DNA of 12,591 bases from a bacterium (GCA_021784635.1 JAJYHS010000228.1:1-12591); one strand, 5' to 3'; numbered from the stretch's first letter, positions 1 to 6,181 are shown. The notes: generated by a model from the letters alone, not told the origin. Numbers and translations are program-made.

Positions 1-219
1 TTTAGCTTTAGAGCCGGGCTCTTGTGGCAGAACTACAAAGGCTCCTATAAATCCGGTCAAAATAGTACGCCGAACTTGGCGGCGCTCATCTTTTAAAATC
101 GCCTCGCGCCGCGATGTCATATCGACAATTCGAGCGTCAACCGCAGAAGATCTACGATCGTGTTTTACACTTTTAGAAATGCGCCTCTGGCTTAAATCGA
201 TCACATTGTTTTTAAACAT
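1..219 (-). CDS. PilZ domain protein, N-terminal part (cut by left edge)
   Basis: An open frame of 73 codons starts with ATG at 219 and runs off the left edge with no stop. A purine-rich stretch (gagggg...gggg on the minus strand) lies just upstream of the ATG. Residues 1-35 are basic and polar. From about residue 44 the sequence DERRQVRRTILTGFIGAFVV resembles the start of a PilZ domain: the arginine cluster at 46-51 fits the RxxxR c-di-GMP-binding motif, and a hydrophobic first beta strand follows. The second PilZ motif (D/NxSxxG) would lie outside the window, so ligand binding cannot be judged. PilZ proteins are c-di-GMP receptors that usually act in the cytoplasm on motility or envelope functions. 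The gene is divergent from the TonB-like gene. The coding call is firm because the reading frame is long and the motif fits; the PilZ assignment is probable. Confidence 0.62.
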   Translation of the reverse strand, partial: MFKNNVIDLSQRRISKSVKHDRRSSAVDARIVDMTSRREAILKDERRQVRRTILTGFIGAFVVLPQEPGSKAK

Positions 220-263
220 GCCCCAACCCCTCGATACAGACCTCTTATCGGCCGAAAAATGTC

Positions 264-292
264 TCAACTTTAGCCACTTCCGCTGCTAAACT
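264..292 (+). promoter_or_regulatory. possible promoter of the TonB-like gene
   Basis: In the 94-bp gap between the divergent PilZ and TonB-like genes there is an extended -10-like element TGcTAAACT (-10 at 287-292). A poor -35 match, TCAACT, lies 17 bp upstream at 264-269. Transcription would start near 299, leaving a short leader that contains the GAGGAG ribosome site at 305-310. The match is weak and made by eye. Confidence 0.25.
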
Positions 293-313
293 TGGCCCTT
301 TGTCGAGGAGTTA

Positions 314-1189
314 ATGGACTACAATTTGCGCGAGCCGCTCATTATCAGCATTTTGGCGCACTTGTGTCTTATTTTAATAATTCTTTTAAGCCCGGCCCCG
401 AAGCCCGCACCGGCGCTTCAACCCATTCAAGTGGTGTATCAGAATGAGACCGATAATAAACGCTCGCAACAAATAGTTTCGAACGTTTCGCCACCAACTA
501 AAGAGCTGGTCAACGAACTCAAAAAAAGGGTGAATCTGTTATCGCAACTCACTCGCCGTGTCCTTCACCAAGAAGTCGCCAGGCGGAGCGGTGTAAAAAC
601 CGTAAATCGAAGCGCGTCTCGCGAGCAAAATTCAAATTCGTTTGATTCAGGAGGCCCCAGCCCATCCATCACTGCTCCGATGGGTACAATTCCAGACAGC
701 GATTTTAACAATTCACATTCGAATAATTCAAACGGCTTACATTCCAATCAACTCTTAGGTGAATCTACAATTTTAGATGACATCCCCGAAGTGCGTGCCG
801 GCGGCTTTACCGCGCTCAACACGAATCAATTTATTTTCTACACATTTTATTCCCGTATCAACGAACAAATCGGCAATCGCTGGGTCGAAAATATTCAAAA
901 TATTCTCTACCGTACGCCTAATTACATATTAAAAGAGTGGGCAAATAAAGACCAAGTGACTCAAGTTGAAATCTTACTCACTCCCCAGGGTAAATTTGTC
1001 AAAGCCATCATTTTCCATCACGCCGATAACCGTGTTATAGACGATGCGGCCGTTAGCGCCTTTCGTCGAGCTGCCCCATTTACAAATCCGCCAAGTGGAC
1101 TGGTCAGCCGCGACGGCTACATCCATTTGCTCTACAGCTTTCACGTCTACTTTCGACCTCGATTTTTAGCGAGCGACGGTTCTCAATAA
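314..1189 (+). CDS. TonB-like energy transducer protein
   Basis: This 291-residue protein has a single N-terminal membrane segment (about residues 9-26), a long linker and a C-terminal TonB/TolA-type domain (about 175-280). The membrane helix carries S12-x3-H16, the SxxxH pattern that in TonB couples the protein to the proton motive force through ExbB/ExbD. The linker is rich in Asn and Ser (about 105-145) and does not have the Pro-Lys repeats of classical TonB. The C-terminal domain shows the usual pattern: an amphipathic helix (FYSRINEQIGNRW), strands around VEILLTPQGKFVKAII, a conserved IDDAAVSAFRRAAPF helix and a final strand. A GAGGAG site sits 3 nt before the ATG. The protein would span the inner membrane and reach across the periplasm to an outer-membrane partner. 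No exbB/exbD or receptor gene is visible here, so its partner is unknown. AgmX-type or TolA-like roles are possible alternatives. Confidence 0.78.
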   Translation: MDYNLREPLIISILAHLCLILIILLSPAPKPAPALQPIQVVYQNETDNKRSQQIVSNVSPPTKELVNELKKRVNLLSQLTRRVLHQEVARRSGVKTVNRSASREQNSNSFDSGGPSPSITAPMGTIPDSDFNNSHSNNSNGLHSNQLLGESTILDDIPEVRAGGFTALNTNQFIFYTFYSRINEQIGNRWVENIQNILYRTPNYILKEWANKDQVTQVEILLTPQGKFVKAIIFHHADNRVIDDAAVSAFRRAAPFTNPPSGLVSRDGYIHLLYSFHVYFRPRFLASDGSQ

Positions 1190-1214
1190 TGGTGGACACT
1201 GATACCATATCGGA

Positions 1215-1796
1215 ATGCGGTATATACTAACGACCCTGACTGCTGTCGCATTTGTTTCACTTATTGCAATGCCATCAGCAAACGCAGGAGTGATGGAATT
1301 AAGTGCCACCTACGGCACGCACACCTCGCTCATCGACCAAAATAATTACACTAAAGATCAAGAAATTACCGGTGCGATTGCCTGGTATTTTCTTAGACAG
1401 TCGGCCATCGAAGCGAGCTATACATACGGTTATGGCGAGCAAAGTCTTGAGGCTGCGGGTGACCCTGGCGCCACCATTTATTATCAAATAGCCGAAATGA
1501 TCGGTCTTGATTTGGAACTAAGTTTGACCCCTACAACATCTTTTATTCAGCCCTTCATTCGCGGCGGCGGCTTACATCTCTTTAAAAAAATGTATGAGGA
1601 ATTTTACGATGGTTCAGTTTATCAATACGGCGATACCGTAAATGCCATCGTTCCAAGCTATGGCGGAGGGGTCAACATTCACCTGACGCAAACATTCGCC
1701 ATCAAGGCGACCTACGACCGCTGGGAAAGCGGCGTCAACGGCCAGTCGGGTATCTGGGATGACGCGTTTCGCGTGGGCGTTTCATGGTTCTTCTAA
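1215..1796 (+). CDS. small outer-membrane beta-barrel protein
   Basis: A 193-residue exported protein. Residues 1-24 form a signal peptide (basic MR start, hydrophobic core, cleavage after A22-N23-A24). The mature part of about 169 residues alternates polar and hydrophobic or aromatic residues typical of beta strands, such as ELSATYG, AIEASYTYGYG, PFIRGGGLHLF, GGGVNIHLTQTFAIKATYDRW and the final FRVGVSWFF. The C-terminal phenylalanine is the usual outer-membrane insertion signal. Size and glycine-rich strand turns resemble the small barrel family seen in myxobacteria and Bdellovibrio (the OMP_myx type), but I cannot confirm the family. It follows the TonB-like gene after 25 nt and precedes the peptidase gene by 17 nt, so all three are probably co-transcribed. 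No clear ribosome site precedes the ATG. The function is unknown: it could be a structural barrel or a small channel. Confidence 0.75.
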   Translation: MRYILTTLTAVAFVSLIAMPSANAGVMELSATYGTHTSLIDQNNYTKDQEITGAIAWYFLRQSAIEASYTYGYGEQSLEAAGDPGATIYYQIAEMIGLDLELSLTPTTSFIQPFIRGGGLHLFKKMYEEFYDGSVYQYGDTVNAIVPSYGGGVNIHLTQTFAIKATYDRWESGVNGQSGIWDDAFRVGVSWFF

Positions 1797-1802
1797 GCGG
1801 GC

Positions 1803-1810
1803 AAGAAGGT
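1803..1810 (+). promoter_or_regulatory. ribosome binding site that decides the peptidase start
   Basis: AAGAAGGT lies between the barrel gene stop (1794-1796) and ATG codons at 1814 and 1820. No comparable site precedes the overlapping ATG at 1784, so the shorter start is favoured. Confidence 0.5.
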
Positions 1811-1813
1811 CAA

Positions 1814-2926
1814 ATGCGAATGGGCGTGCGCGTCCGGATCGTTCTGACTTTTTTAATACTTTCGATGATGCCGTTTTTTTTGAGCGGATGTCTGCTCGTC
1901 TATTTGGTTAAATCCGGATATAACCAACTCAAAATTTTAAATGACCGTGTCCCCATCAAGAAGGTTTTGGCTGAGAAAAACTTGCCCCCAAAAGAACGCC
2001 ACAAACTCGAGCTGGCACTCGAAGCCCGCCGCTTTGCCGTTAGCCATCTTCATTTGCACGCAACTAAAGACTATACTACTTTTGTTGATCTTCACCGACC
2101 GTACGTCTCTTGGATCGTCACGGTCGCATACAAAAATCAACTCAAACAACATTTTTTCTGGTATCCGATAGTCGGCGACCTGCCCTACAAGGGTTTTTTT
2201 AATCCTAAAGACGCGAAAGCCGAGGCCAAAAAATTCGAGAGTGAGGGGTACGATGTCATGGTCGGCGGAGTAACCGCATATAGCACGCTCGGCTGGTTTG
2301 AAGATCCGATACTGTCAACAATGCTTAACGAACCGGACTACGATTTGGTCAACACGATCATTCACGAGTCCACACACGCGACAATTTTCATAAAAAGCCA
2401 AGCCGGCTTTAATGAGCGGCTCGCCGTTTTCGTCGGGGATCTTGGGACAAAACTGTTTTACAAATATAAAGAGGGCCCGCATTCCAAAACCCTCCAAGAA
2501 ATTCGCCGCGAAAATGCCGACGATATTCGCTTCTCAAAATTTATAAGCAAAGAAATTGCGCGAATGAAGAAGTGGTACAAATCACATCCCCATTTACGCA
2601 AAGGGCAACGCCAAGCTCAATTTAAAAAGATAAAAAGCGATTTCACTAAAATGGTTAAGCCTAAGTTGCAAACAGCCACGTACGCCGGATTCACACACAT
2701 GAAACTGAACAACGCCGTTTTACTTTACCTCGGGACTTACAACTACGACCTATCCGACTTTGCCCAACTTTATAAAAAGCTGGGCGATAATTTCGATCGT
2801 TTCATTAAAACGTGTAAAACATTTGAAAACAGCCGTAACCCTACCGCGGATTTGAAGAAACTGATTTCGACCGGCGCGCCAAACGCAAAGCCGAGCGCGA
2901 AATCTCGACCTTCACATTCATCATAA
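1814..2926 (+). CDS. predicted lipoprotein aminopeptidase (COG4324-like metallopeptidase)
   Basis: The open frame extends back to an ATG at 1784 that overlaps the previous gene. I prefer the ATG at 1814 because AAGAAGGT lies at 1803-1810 and because the protein then starts with a normal lipoprotein signal; an ATG at 1820 is a close alternative. This gives 370 residues: a basic start, a hydrophobic core and the lipobox FLSGC with C26 as the lipidated cysteine. The zinc-peptidase motif H184-E-S-T-H188 sits in IIHESTHATIF, and E201 in FNERLAVFVG is a likely third zinc ligand. The segment around SGYNQLKIL and the PI...VL that follows, then the HESTHA...NERLA block, fit the 'predicted aminopeptidase' family COG4324. 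It would act in the periplasm, tethered to a membrane. The substrate is unknown. The C-terminus is basic and Ser-rich, and its last 29 codons overlap the convergent anti-sigma-like gene. Confidence 0.75.
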   Translation: MRMGVRVRIVLTFLILSMMPFFLSGCLLVYLVKSGYNQLKILNDRVPIKKVLAEKNLPPKERHKLELALEARRFAVSHLHLHATKDYTTFVDLHRPYVSWIVTVAYKNQLKQHFFWYPIVGDLPYKGFFNPKDAKAEAKKFESEGYDVMVGGVTAYSTLGWFEDPILSTMLNEPDYDLVNTIIHESTHATIFIKSQAGFNERLAVFVGDLGTKLFYKYKEGPHSKTLQEIRRENADDIRFSKFISKEIARMKKWYKSHPHLRKGQRQAQFKKIKSDFTKMVKPKLQTATYAGFTHMKLNNAVLLYLGTYNYDLSDFAQLYKKLGDNFDRFIKTCKTFENSRNPTADLKKLISTGAPNAKPSAKSRPSHSS

Positions 2927-3143
2927 TTCGGTCGTGCAAATCGAGCATCAAACGATCGTTTTCAAGAATCGTTTCAATCGCATCCGCAGGATCGGCATGT
3001 AAAATCAATTGGCGTAACCGCCGCAGATTTTTAAAAATGAGCCGGTCATCTTTTGAGTGGGCCAATAGAAGCTTCAACCGTTCGCGAGTCATCTCGGCAG
3101 CTTCGCCTTCCATATAATCTATCCAATCCTCAAGTTTTGTCAT
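2841..3143 (-). CDS. anti-sigma-factor-like protein without zinc ligands
   Basis: The frame could begin at 3203, but the ATG at 3143 is preceded by GGAG (3149-3152) with a 5-nt spacer, and the longer version would run into the sigma gene. The result is a 100-residue soluble protein with no cysteine and no membrane segment. Its N-terminal half (LEDWIDYMEGE, a helix, then LIFKNLRRLRQLI) follows the layout of the anti-sigma domain found in zinc-binding anti-sigma factors. At the places where that family has H-x3-C-x2-C it has L26-x3-S30-x2-D33, so zinc binding appears lost. The segment LHDRIMMNV near residues 69-77 resembles the tail after the helical domain in such proteins. It starts 17 nt after the ECF sigma gene, the usual sigma/anti-sigma order. 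I infer that it binds and restrains that sigma factor in the cytoplasm; this is not shown directly. Its 3' end overlaps the peptidase gene by 86 bp, antisense. Confidence 0.6.
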   Translation of the reverse strand: MTKLEDWIDYMEGEAAEMTRERLKLLLAHSKDDRLIFKNLRRLRQLILHADPADAIETILENDRLMLDLHDRIMMNVKVEISRSALRLARRSKSVSSNPR

Positions 3144-3148
3144 AAATT

Positions 3149-3152
3149 CTCC
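3149..3152 (-). promoter_or_regulatory. ribosome binding site of the anti-sigma-like gene
   Basis: TGGAGAA on the minus strand, with core GGAG at 3149-3152, lies 5 nt before the ATG at 3143. It is the reason for preferring this start over upstream in-frame codons inside the sigma gene. Confidence 0.6.
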
Positions 3153-3160
3153 AAAAAAGT

Positions 3161-3742
3161 TTACGCGTCGATTTCGATGCGTGTTTCGTGCTTTCTCTTC
3201 CAACCGTCGCGCTGTAGCGTTTCGGAAAGACGATGTCTTAATTTTATCAAAGCATGCCGGTAATTGGCTTTTGCGGTATCATAAGGGCACTCCATCACTT
3301 CGGCGATCTCGGCGAAACTGAGATCATCAAAAATCCGCAAGTTGAGCGCCGCGCGTTGCTTCTGCGGTAATTTTGCGATTTCAGTTTGCATGGTCATTCT
3401 TAAGTCATCTCGCATCAGGTCGCCCTCGATATCAATTCCATCCGTTACTGGCAGCTTGTCGATTTCGACAATTTCGGGTCTGCGGCCGCGCAATTTATTC
3501 TTAGCCGTATTGAGAGTGATTTGAAAAATCCAACTCTTGAACGCGGACCGTCCCTCAAATGAGCCCAATTTCTGATGGGCCTTAAAAAGACTTTCTTGCA
3601 CGACATCTTGTGCGGATTCAAAATCGCCCAACACGCGAAAGGCGAGCCGCAACAGACTTTTCTGATGGCGAAGAACAAGTTCTGAAAACGCATTGTGGTC
3701 TCCTGTTTTAGCTTTCTCTACGAGATTATGATCTGTCTCCAT
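3161..3742 (-). CDS. ECF-type RNA polymerase sigma factor
   Basis: A 193-residue sigma-70 family protein of the ECF class. Region 2 spans about residues 24-88, with the typical LLRLAFRVLGDFESAQDVVQ core-binding and -10 recognition segment and FKSWIFQITLNTAKNKLR. A variable acidic linker follows (about 89-118). Region 4 spans about 120-172, with IAKLPQKQRAALNLRIFDDLSFAEIAEVM and a helix-turn-helix ending in TAKANYRHALIKLR. The frame opens at a GTG at 3763, but ATG 3742 has a strong GGGAGG site 6 nt upstream (3749-3754) and gives the usual family length. It directs RNA polymerase to a small regulon, probably controlled by the anti-sigma-like protein encoded 17 nt downstream. The inducing signal and target genes cannot be read from this window. 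A gene-free 400-bp region with inverted repeats lies upstream. Confidence 0.9.
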   Translation of the reverse strand: METDHNLVEKAKTGDHNAFSELVLRHQKSLLRLAFRVLGDFESAQDVVQESLFKAHQKLGSFEGRSAFKSWIFQITLNTAKNKLRGRRPEIVEIDKLPVTDGIDIEGDLMRDDLRMTMQTEIAKLPQKQRAALNLRIFDDLSFAEIAEVMECPYDTAKANYRHALIKLRHRLSETLQRDGWKRKHETRIEIDA

Positions 3743-3748
3743 CTCGAT

Positions 3749-3754
3749 CCTCCC
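3749..3754 (-). promoter_or_regulatory. ribosome binding site of the sigma factor gene
   Basis: GGGAGG on the minus strand lies 6 nt before ATG 3742. It supports that start over the upstream in-frame GTG at 3763, which has no such site at the right distance. Confidence 0.65.
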
Positions 3755-3850
3755 ATTGGACACGACCTTGGTCGCACCTCGGTTAACGGCCAGTGAAATT
3801 TTTTGGCCAACATGAATTTATTTTTTTGGGAATCCCCTGACTTACCCTGC

Positions 3851-3878
3851 GCAGCGTGCCGTTTTAAGGCACGCATGC
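3851..3878. repeat. perfect inverted repeat upstream of the sigma gene
   Basis: GCGTGCC at 3854-3860 and GGCACGC at 3868-3874 form a 7-bp stem with loop GTTTTAA. Flanking GCA (3851-3853) pairs with TGC (3876-3878) if A3875 is bulged. It lies about 110 bp upstream of the sigma start. No T-run follows the stem on either strand, so an operator or RNA structure is more likely than a terminator. Confidence 0.55.
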
Positions 3879-4025
3879 CTAATTATTGAGCAAAGTACGG
3901 GCCAGAAGATGATTTCATGCGCAATCGCGGACTTACGGCGAAAACAGTTGCAATCTGACCTCGGCACAAATCGCGTCACTCGATCGTTTATTGCACAACT
4001 GTTACATTCATATCTCTTGTGAGAT

Positions 4026-4064
4026 TAAAAACCGCACCTGGTCCAGTAAAAATTCGCACCAGGT
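4026..4064 (-). terminator. possible rho-independent terminator of the six-gene minus-strand cluster
   Basis: On the minus strand ACCTGGT (4058-4064) and ACCAGGT (4036-4042) can form a 7-bp stem around a 15-nt loop. GCGG and then a run of five T (4027-4031) follow. It lies about 75 nt after the stop of the last gene of the cluster. The loop is long and three bases separate the stem from the last G and the T-run, so the structure is only moderately good. Each arm is also part of a 22-nt near-direct repeat. Confidence 0.42.
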
Positions 4065-4068
4065 TCAG
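4033..4068. repeat. two near-identical 14-bp units, 22-bp period
   Basis: CGCACCTGGTCCAG at 4033-4046 and CGCACCAGGTTCAG at 4055-4068 match at 12 of 14 positions. A-rich tails (taaaaatt, agtaaattt) follow each. Because CCTGG and CCAGG are complementary, the two units can also pair with each other. Confidence 0.5.
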
Positions 4069-4140
4069 AGTAAATTTTTCGAAAACGCAAGGATCGGCGG
4101 ACAAGATTCGGCACCCTTTGCGTGCGAATTTACGGCGCCT

Positions 4141-5064
4141 TTATTGCGATGAGACACGGTTGCGGCCGTTGTTTTTAGATTCGTACAAGGCTTTGTCCGC
4201 ACGCGCGAATATATCGCTCCAACCTTTGTCATTAGGCTGAATTAAAGAAAAACCCAACGATATTGTGACGGGCATAGTCGCCCCTTCAAATACAAAAACG
4301 TGCTCTTGGATTGTCTTTCTAATGCGCTCACAAATTTCGTCAATCTGTTTAACAGGCGAACCTAAAACTAACAGACAAAATTCTTCACCACCGTAACGCG
4401 CAAAATAATCGTTGCCGCGAATTAGGTTTTCGCGAACCACGCGGGTCAGCTCTTTAAGCACATAATCACCGGCTTGGTGCCCATAGGTGTCGTTTATCTT
4501 TTTAAAGAAATCGATGTCAAAAACTATGACGCCAAGAGGATGCCCGAGCACGCGCGACTTATTAAAAATATCGACGCCCGCTGCGTTTAATGCTCCACGA
4601 TTGTGAATTCCGGTGAGCGGGTCAATTAGCGCCTTATTGAAAGTTTGTGCAACAGAAACCGTTTCAATGTTCCCGCGCTCGAGAAACTTTAAAATAACAT
4701 TGCCGCATTTAATTTGATCATTGTTTTTGAGTTTGTACGGTTTAAGTGGGGTCAAAATACGATCGTTTATGATGGTTTTGTTCGTTGATTCGAGATCAAT
4801 AAGCGAAACCTCACCGCCAGAAACGAGGAGCTTAGCATGAGCTTTACTTACGCTTTGATCTTTAATATGGATGTGCGCCGTCGGCACGCGGCCAATAATT
4901 GAATCGGCTGTTTCTAGCGGCCACTGCCGGCCGACTTCGTTTGCCGGACCAACAAGCAAAACCAAGCAAGGCGGCGCCTCACCCGCCTGCGCAATTCTGA
5001 CCTTGAAGGTGTCACTTTGTACTACGCTGGTCTTGTCTAAAGGTTGTTCTTCATTATCAGCCAC
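4141..5064 (-). CDS. FHA-domain diguanylate cyclase (DgcB-like)
   Basis: A 307-residue cytoplasmic enzyme predicted to make c-di-GMP from two GTP. Residues 1-30 are a flexible tail with Thr12 and Thr19. Residues about 33-127 form an FHA domain with G58-R59, S73-x2-H76 and the S93-T94-N95 loop, the residues that read phospho-threonine. Residues about 145-305 form a GGDEF domain: DPLTGIHNR, D183-I-D185, NDTYGHQAGD and catalytic G225-G-E-E-F229. R216-x2-D219, five residues before it, is an intact inhibitory I-site. The start is GTG 5064: an in-frame TAA at 5071-5073 excludes a longer protein, and no other in-frame ATG occurs before the GGDEF domain. The layout matches Bdellovibrio DgcB (Bd0742), in which, as I recall, an N-terminal phospho-Thr is bound by its own FHA domain and the protein is needed for prey invasion. 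Orthology is inferred from layout. It is the last gene of the cluster, 34 nt after the phosphoesterase gene. Confidence 0.88.
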   Translation of the reverse strand: MADNEEQPLDKTSVVQSDTFKVRIAQAGEAPPCLVLLVGPANEVGRQWPLETADSIIGRVPTAHIHIKDQSVSKAHAKLLVSGGEVSLIDLESTNKTIINDRILTPLKPYKLKNNDQIKCGNVILKFLERGNIETVSVAQTFNKALIDPLTGIHNRGALNAAGVDIFNKSRVLGHPLGVIVFDIDFFKKINDTYGHQAGDYVLKELTRVVRENLIRGNDYFARYGGEEFCLLVLGSPVKQIDEICERIRKTIQEHVFVFEGATMPVTISLGFSLIQPNDKGWSDIFARADKALYESKNNGRNRVSSQ

Positions 5065-5098
5065 AACATTTTACCCGCCACAACCTATTTTGTACCGA

Positions 5099-6181
5099 CT
5101 AAACGGCCACGTCATCTTCTATTCGATGATACCCGCGCCACTCCTTCAAACGCCCGCGCGGGCGCTGAGTTTCGTCTTCTGGATATTCAATAATGACGTA
5201 TGTCAATTTTGTTATCCGGCCGAGCGAAGCGACGTCAAGCGACGTGACCTCTGTCCAGGTTCCGGTGTTGAAATATTCTTTGTTTGGTGCAAATTGGCGA
5301 TATTGATAGACGTGCGTATGGCCAAAAATGACGGTATGCACACGATCATCCCGCATTATTTTTTTTGCTGCATCGCTCAGGTCCGGAAAAACAGCGCTTT
5401 CAAAAAATATTTTGAGAAGCCGCCGAAACCTCCATAATCGCCGCGGATCGGTAGAAAACAAGCTTCGGCCGAAATAACCAATTAAAGTAAATGCGGCCTT
5501 TATCGTAAACGTTGACTGATATACGAACCCCCAGCGCAGCATGTTGCGAAACGGTCGAACCTTGTCGATATGAGGGTGCGTTTGTTTCAGCGGTAAAACA
5601 AATTCGACGAAGAAAAAGGAGCCGAACGGCAAATTTAAAATCGGTTCCGGTAAATCCTTTTTTAAAAAGAACTTCCGCGGGTCGGTGCGGTTGGCCGCTT
5701 CGTGCATATTCCCGTGTTCGACGTGCACGCCATCAAAATAATAAACTATGTTTTTGAATCGAACCGTTTTTCCGATGACTTCGTTCAAATAGTTTCGAAC
5801 CGCAGGCCACAACAACCCTTGATCATGATTGCCAACAATAAACGTGATTTCATTGCCTTCTTTAGCGGCAAAATCGCTGAGAGCATTAAAAAATGTGGAG
5901 TGCCCCCGAACAATGCGCTGGGTTTGGTCGAGCGTCATAGATTCAGTGATGACCGTCAAATAATGACCTTTGTAATCCGTTTGCAGGTAATTGAAAATGT
6001 CGCCGTTTAAAATAATCTCGACTTGATGGTCGGCAAACGCGCCGGTGGTGTAGTAATGCAAAAATTCAGCGAAACGTTCATCAAAATAAAATTCCTCTAA
6101 AAGATTGAGCCGTCCGTCTTCGAGAATGCGGCCCGCTCCGAGATGAAGATCACTGACAACGAGTTTTATCTTTCTTTTCAT
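5099..6181 (-). CDS. LpxH-like calcineurin-type metallophosphoesterase
   Basis: A 360-residue phosphoesterase with all metal-site motifs of the calcineurin-like family: D11-L-H13 in SDLHLG, G60-D61-IFN, G117-N118-H119-D120, H156 in HGNMHE, and G287-H288-T-H290. The order and the GD-IFN form resemble UDP-2,3-diacylglucosamine hydrolases (LpxH), which remove UMP in lipid A synthesis. At 360 residues it is much longer than typical LpxH (about 240). The extra length lies between the fourth and fifth motifs (about 165-275) and includes hydrophobic stretches (FGSFFFVEFVLPL; FTIKAAFTLIGYFG) that could form a membrane-facing cap. ATG 6181 is chosen because the domain begins immediately; its ribosome site is weak. 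The gene sits between two diguanylate cyclase genes, 40 nt after one and 34 nt before the other. A role on a lipid or nucleotide-diphosphate substrate at the inner membrane is likely; the exact substrate is unknown. Confidence 0.75.
   Translation of the reverse strand: MKRKIKLVVSDLHLGAGRILEDGRLNLLEEFYFDERFAEFLHYYTTGAFADHQVEIILNGDIFNYLQTDYKGHYLTVITESMTLDQTQRIVRGHSTFFNALSDFAAKEGNEITFIVGNHDQGLLWPAVRNYLNEVIGKTVRFKNIVYYFDGVHVEHGNMHEAANRTDPRKFFLKKDLPEPILNLPFGSFFFVEFVLPLKQTHPHIDKVRPFRNMLRWGFVYQSTFTIKAAFTLIGYFGRSLFSTDPRRLWRFRRLLKIFFESAVFPDLSDAAKKIMRDDRVHTVIFGHTHVYQYRQFAPNKEYFNTGTWTEVTSLDVASLGRITKLTYVIIEYPEDETQRPRGRLKEWRGYHRIEDDVAV

Larger units (their letters stand above)
3743..4140. other. intergenic region with several inverted repeats
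   Basis: About 400 bp between the FHA-GGDEF gene and the sigma gene, both on the minus strand. I see no convincing coding frame. It holds a perfect 7-bp stem GCGTGCC/GGCACGC at 3854-3874 with a 7-nt loop, which extends by three more pairs if one A is bulged. It also holds a GGCCA/TGGCC pair at 3788-3808, a GGGAATCCC palindrome at 3828-3836, the terminator-like pair at 4036-4064 and an ATTCGgCAC/GTGCGAAT hairpin at 4106-4129. The sigma gene promoter must lie here, but no hexamer pair stands out. Some of these repeats may be operators or RNA structures; a small RNA cannot be excluded. Confidence 0.5.

Noticed and set aside
1784..1813. Longer start of the peptidase gene overlapping the barrel gene
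   Set aside because: Adds ten residues before the lipoprotein signal and has no ribosome site, whereas AAGAAGGT serves the later ATG.
3144..3203. Longer start of the anti-sigma-like gene inside the sigma gene
   Set aside because: The additional 20 residues have no family resemblance, and a good GGAG site serves the ATG at 3143.
3788..3836. GGCCA/TGGCC stem followed by a T-rich run, as a plus-strand terminator
   Set aside because: No plus-strand gene ends before it; the upstream plus-strand transcript would have to cross the sigma operon in antisense. It may instead be an operator.
4019..4240. 73-codon plus-strand frame beginning in the gene-free region
   Set aside because: Runs into the antisense of the FHA-GGDEF gene, has no ribosome site and no domain; the region is better explained by repeats and a terminator.
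4871..5437. 188-codon open frame on the plus strand across the end of the phosphoesterase gene and the start of the FHA-GGDEF gene
   Set aside because: It is antisense to two well-supported genes, has no recognisable domain or ribosome site, and its composition follows the genes on the other strand.
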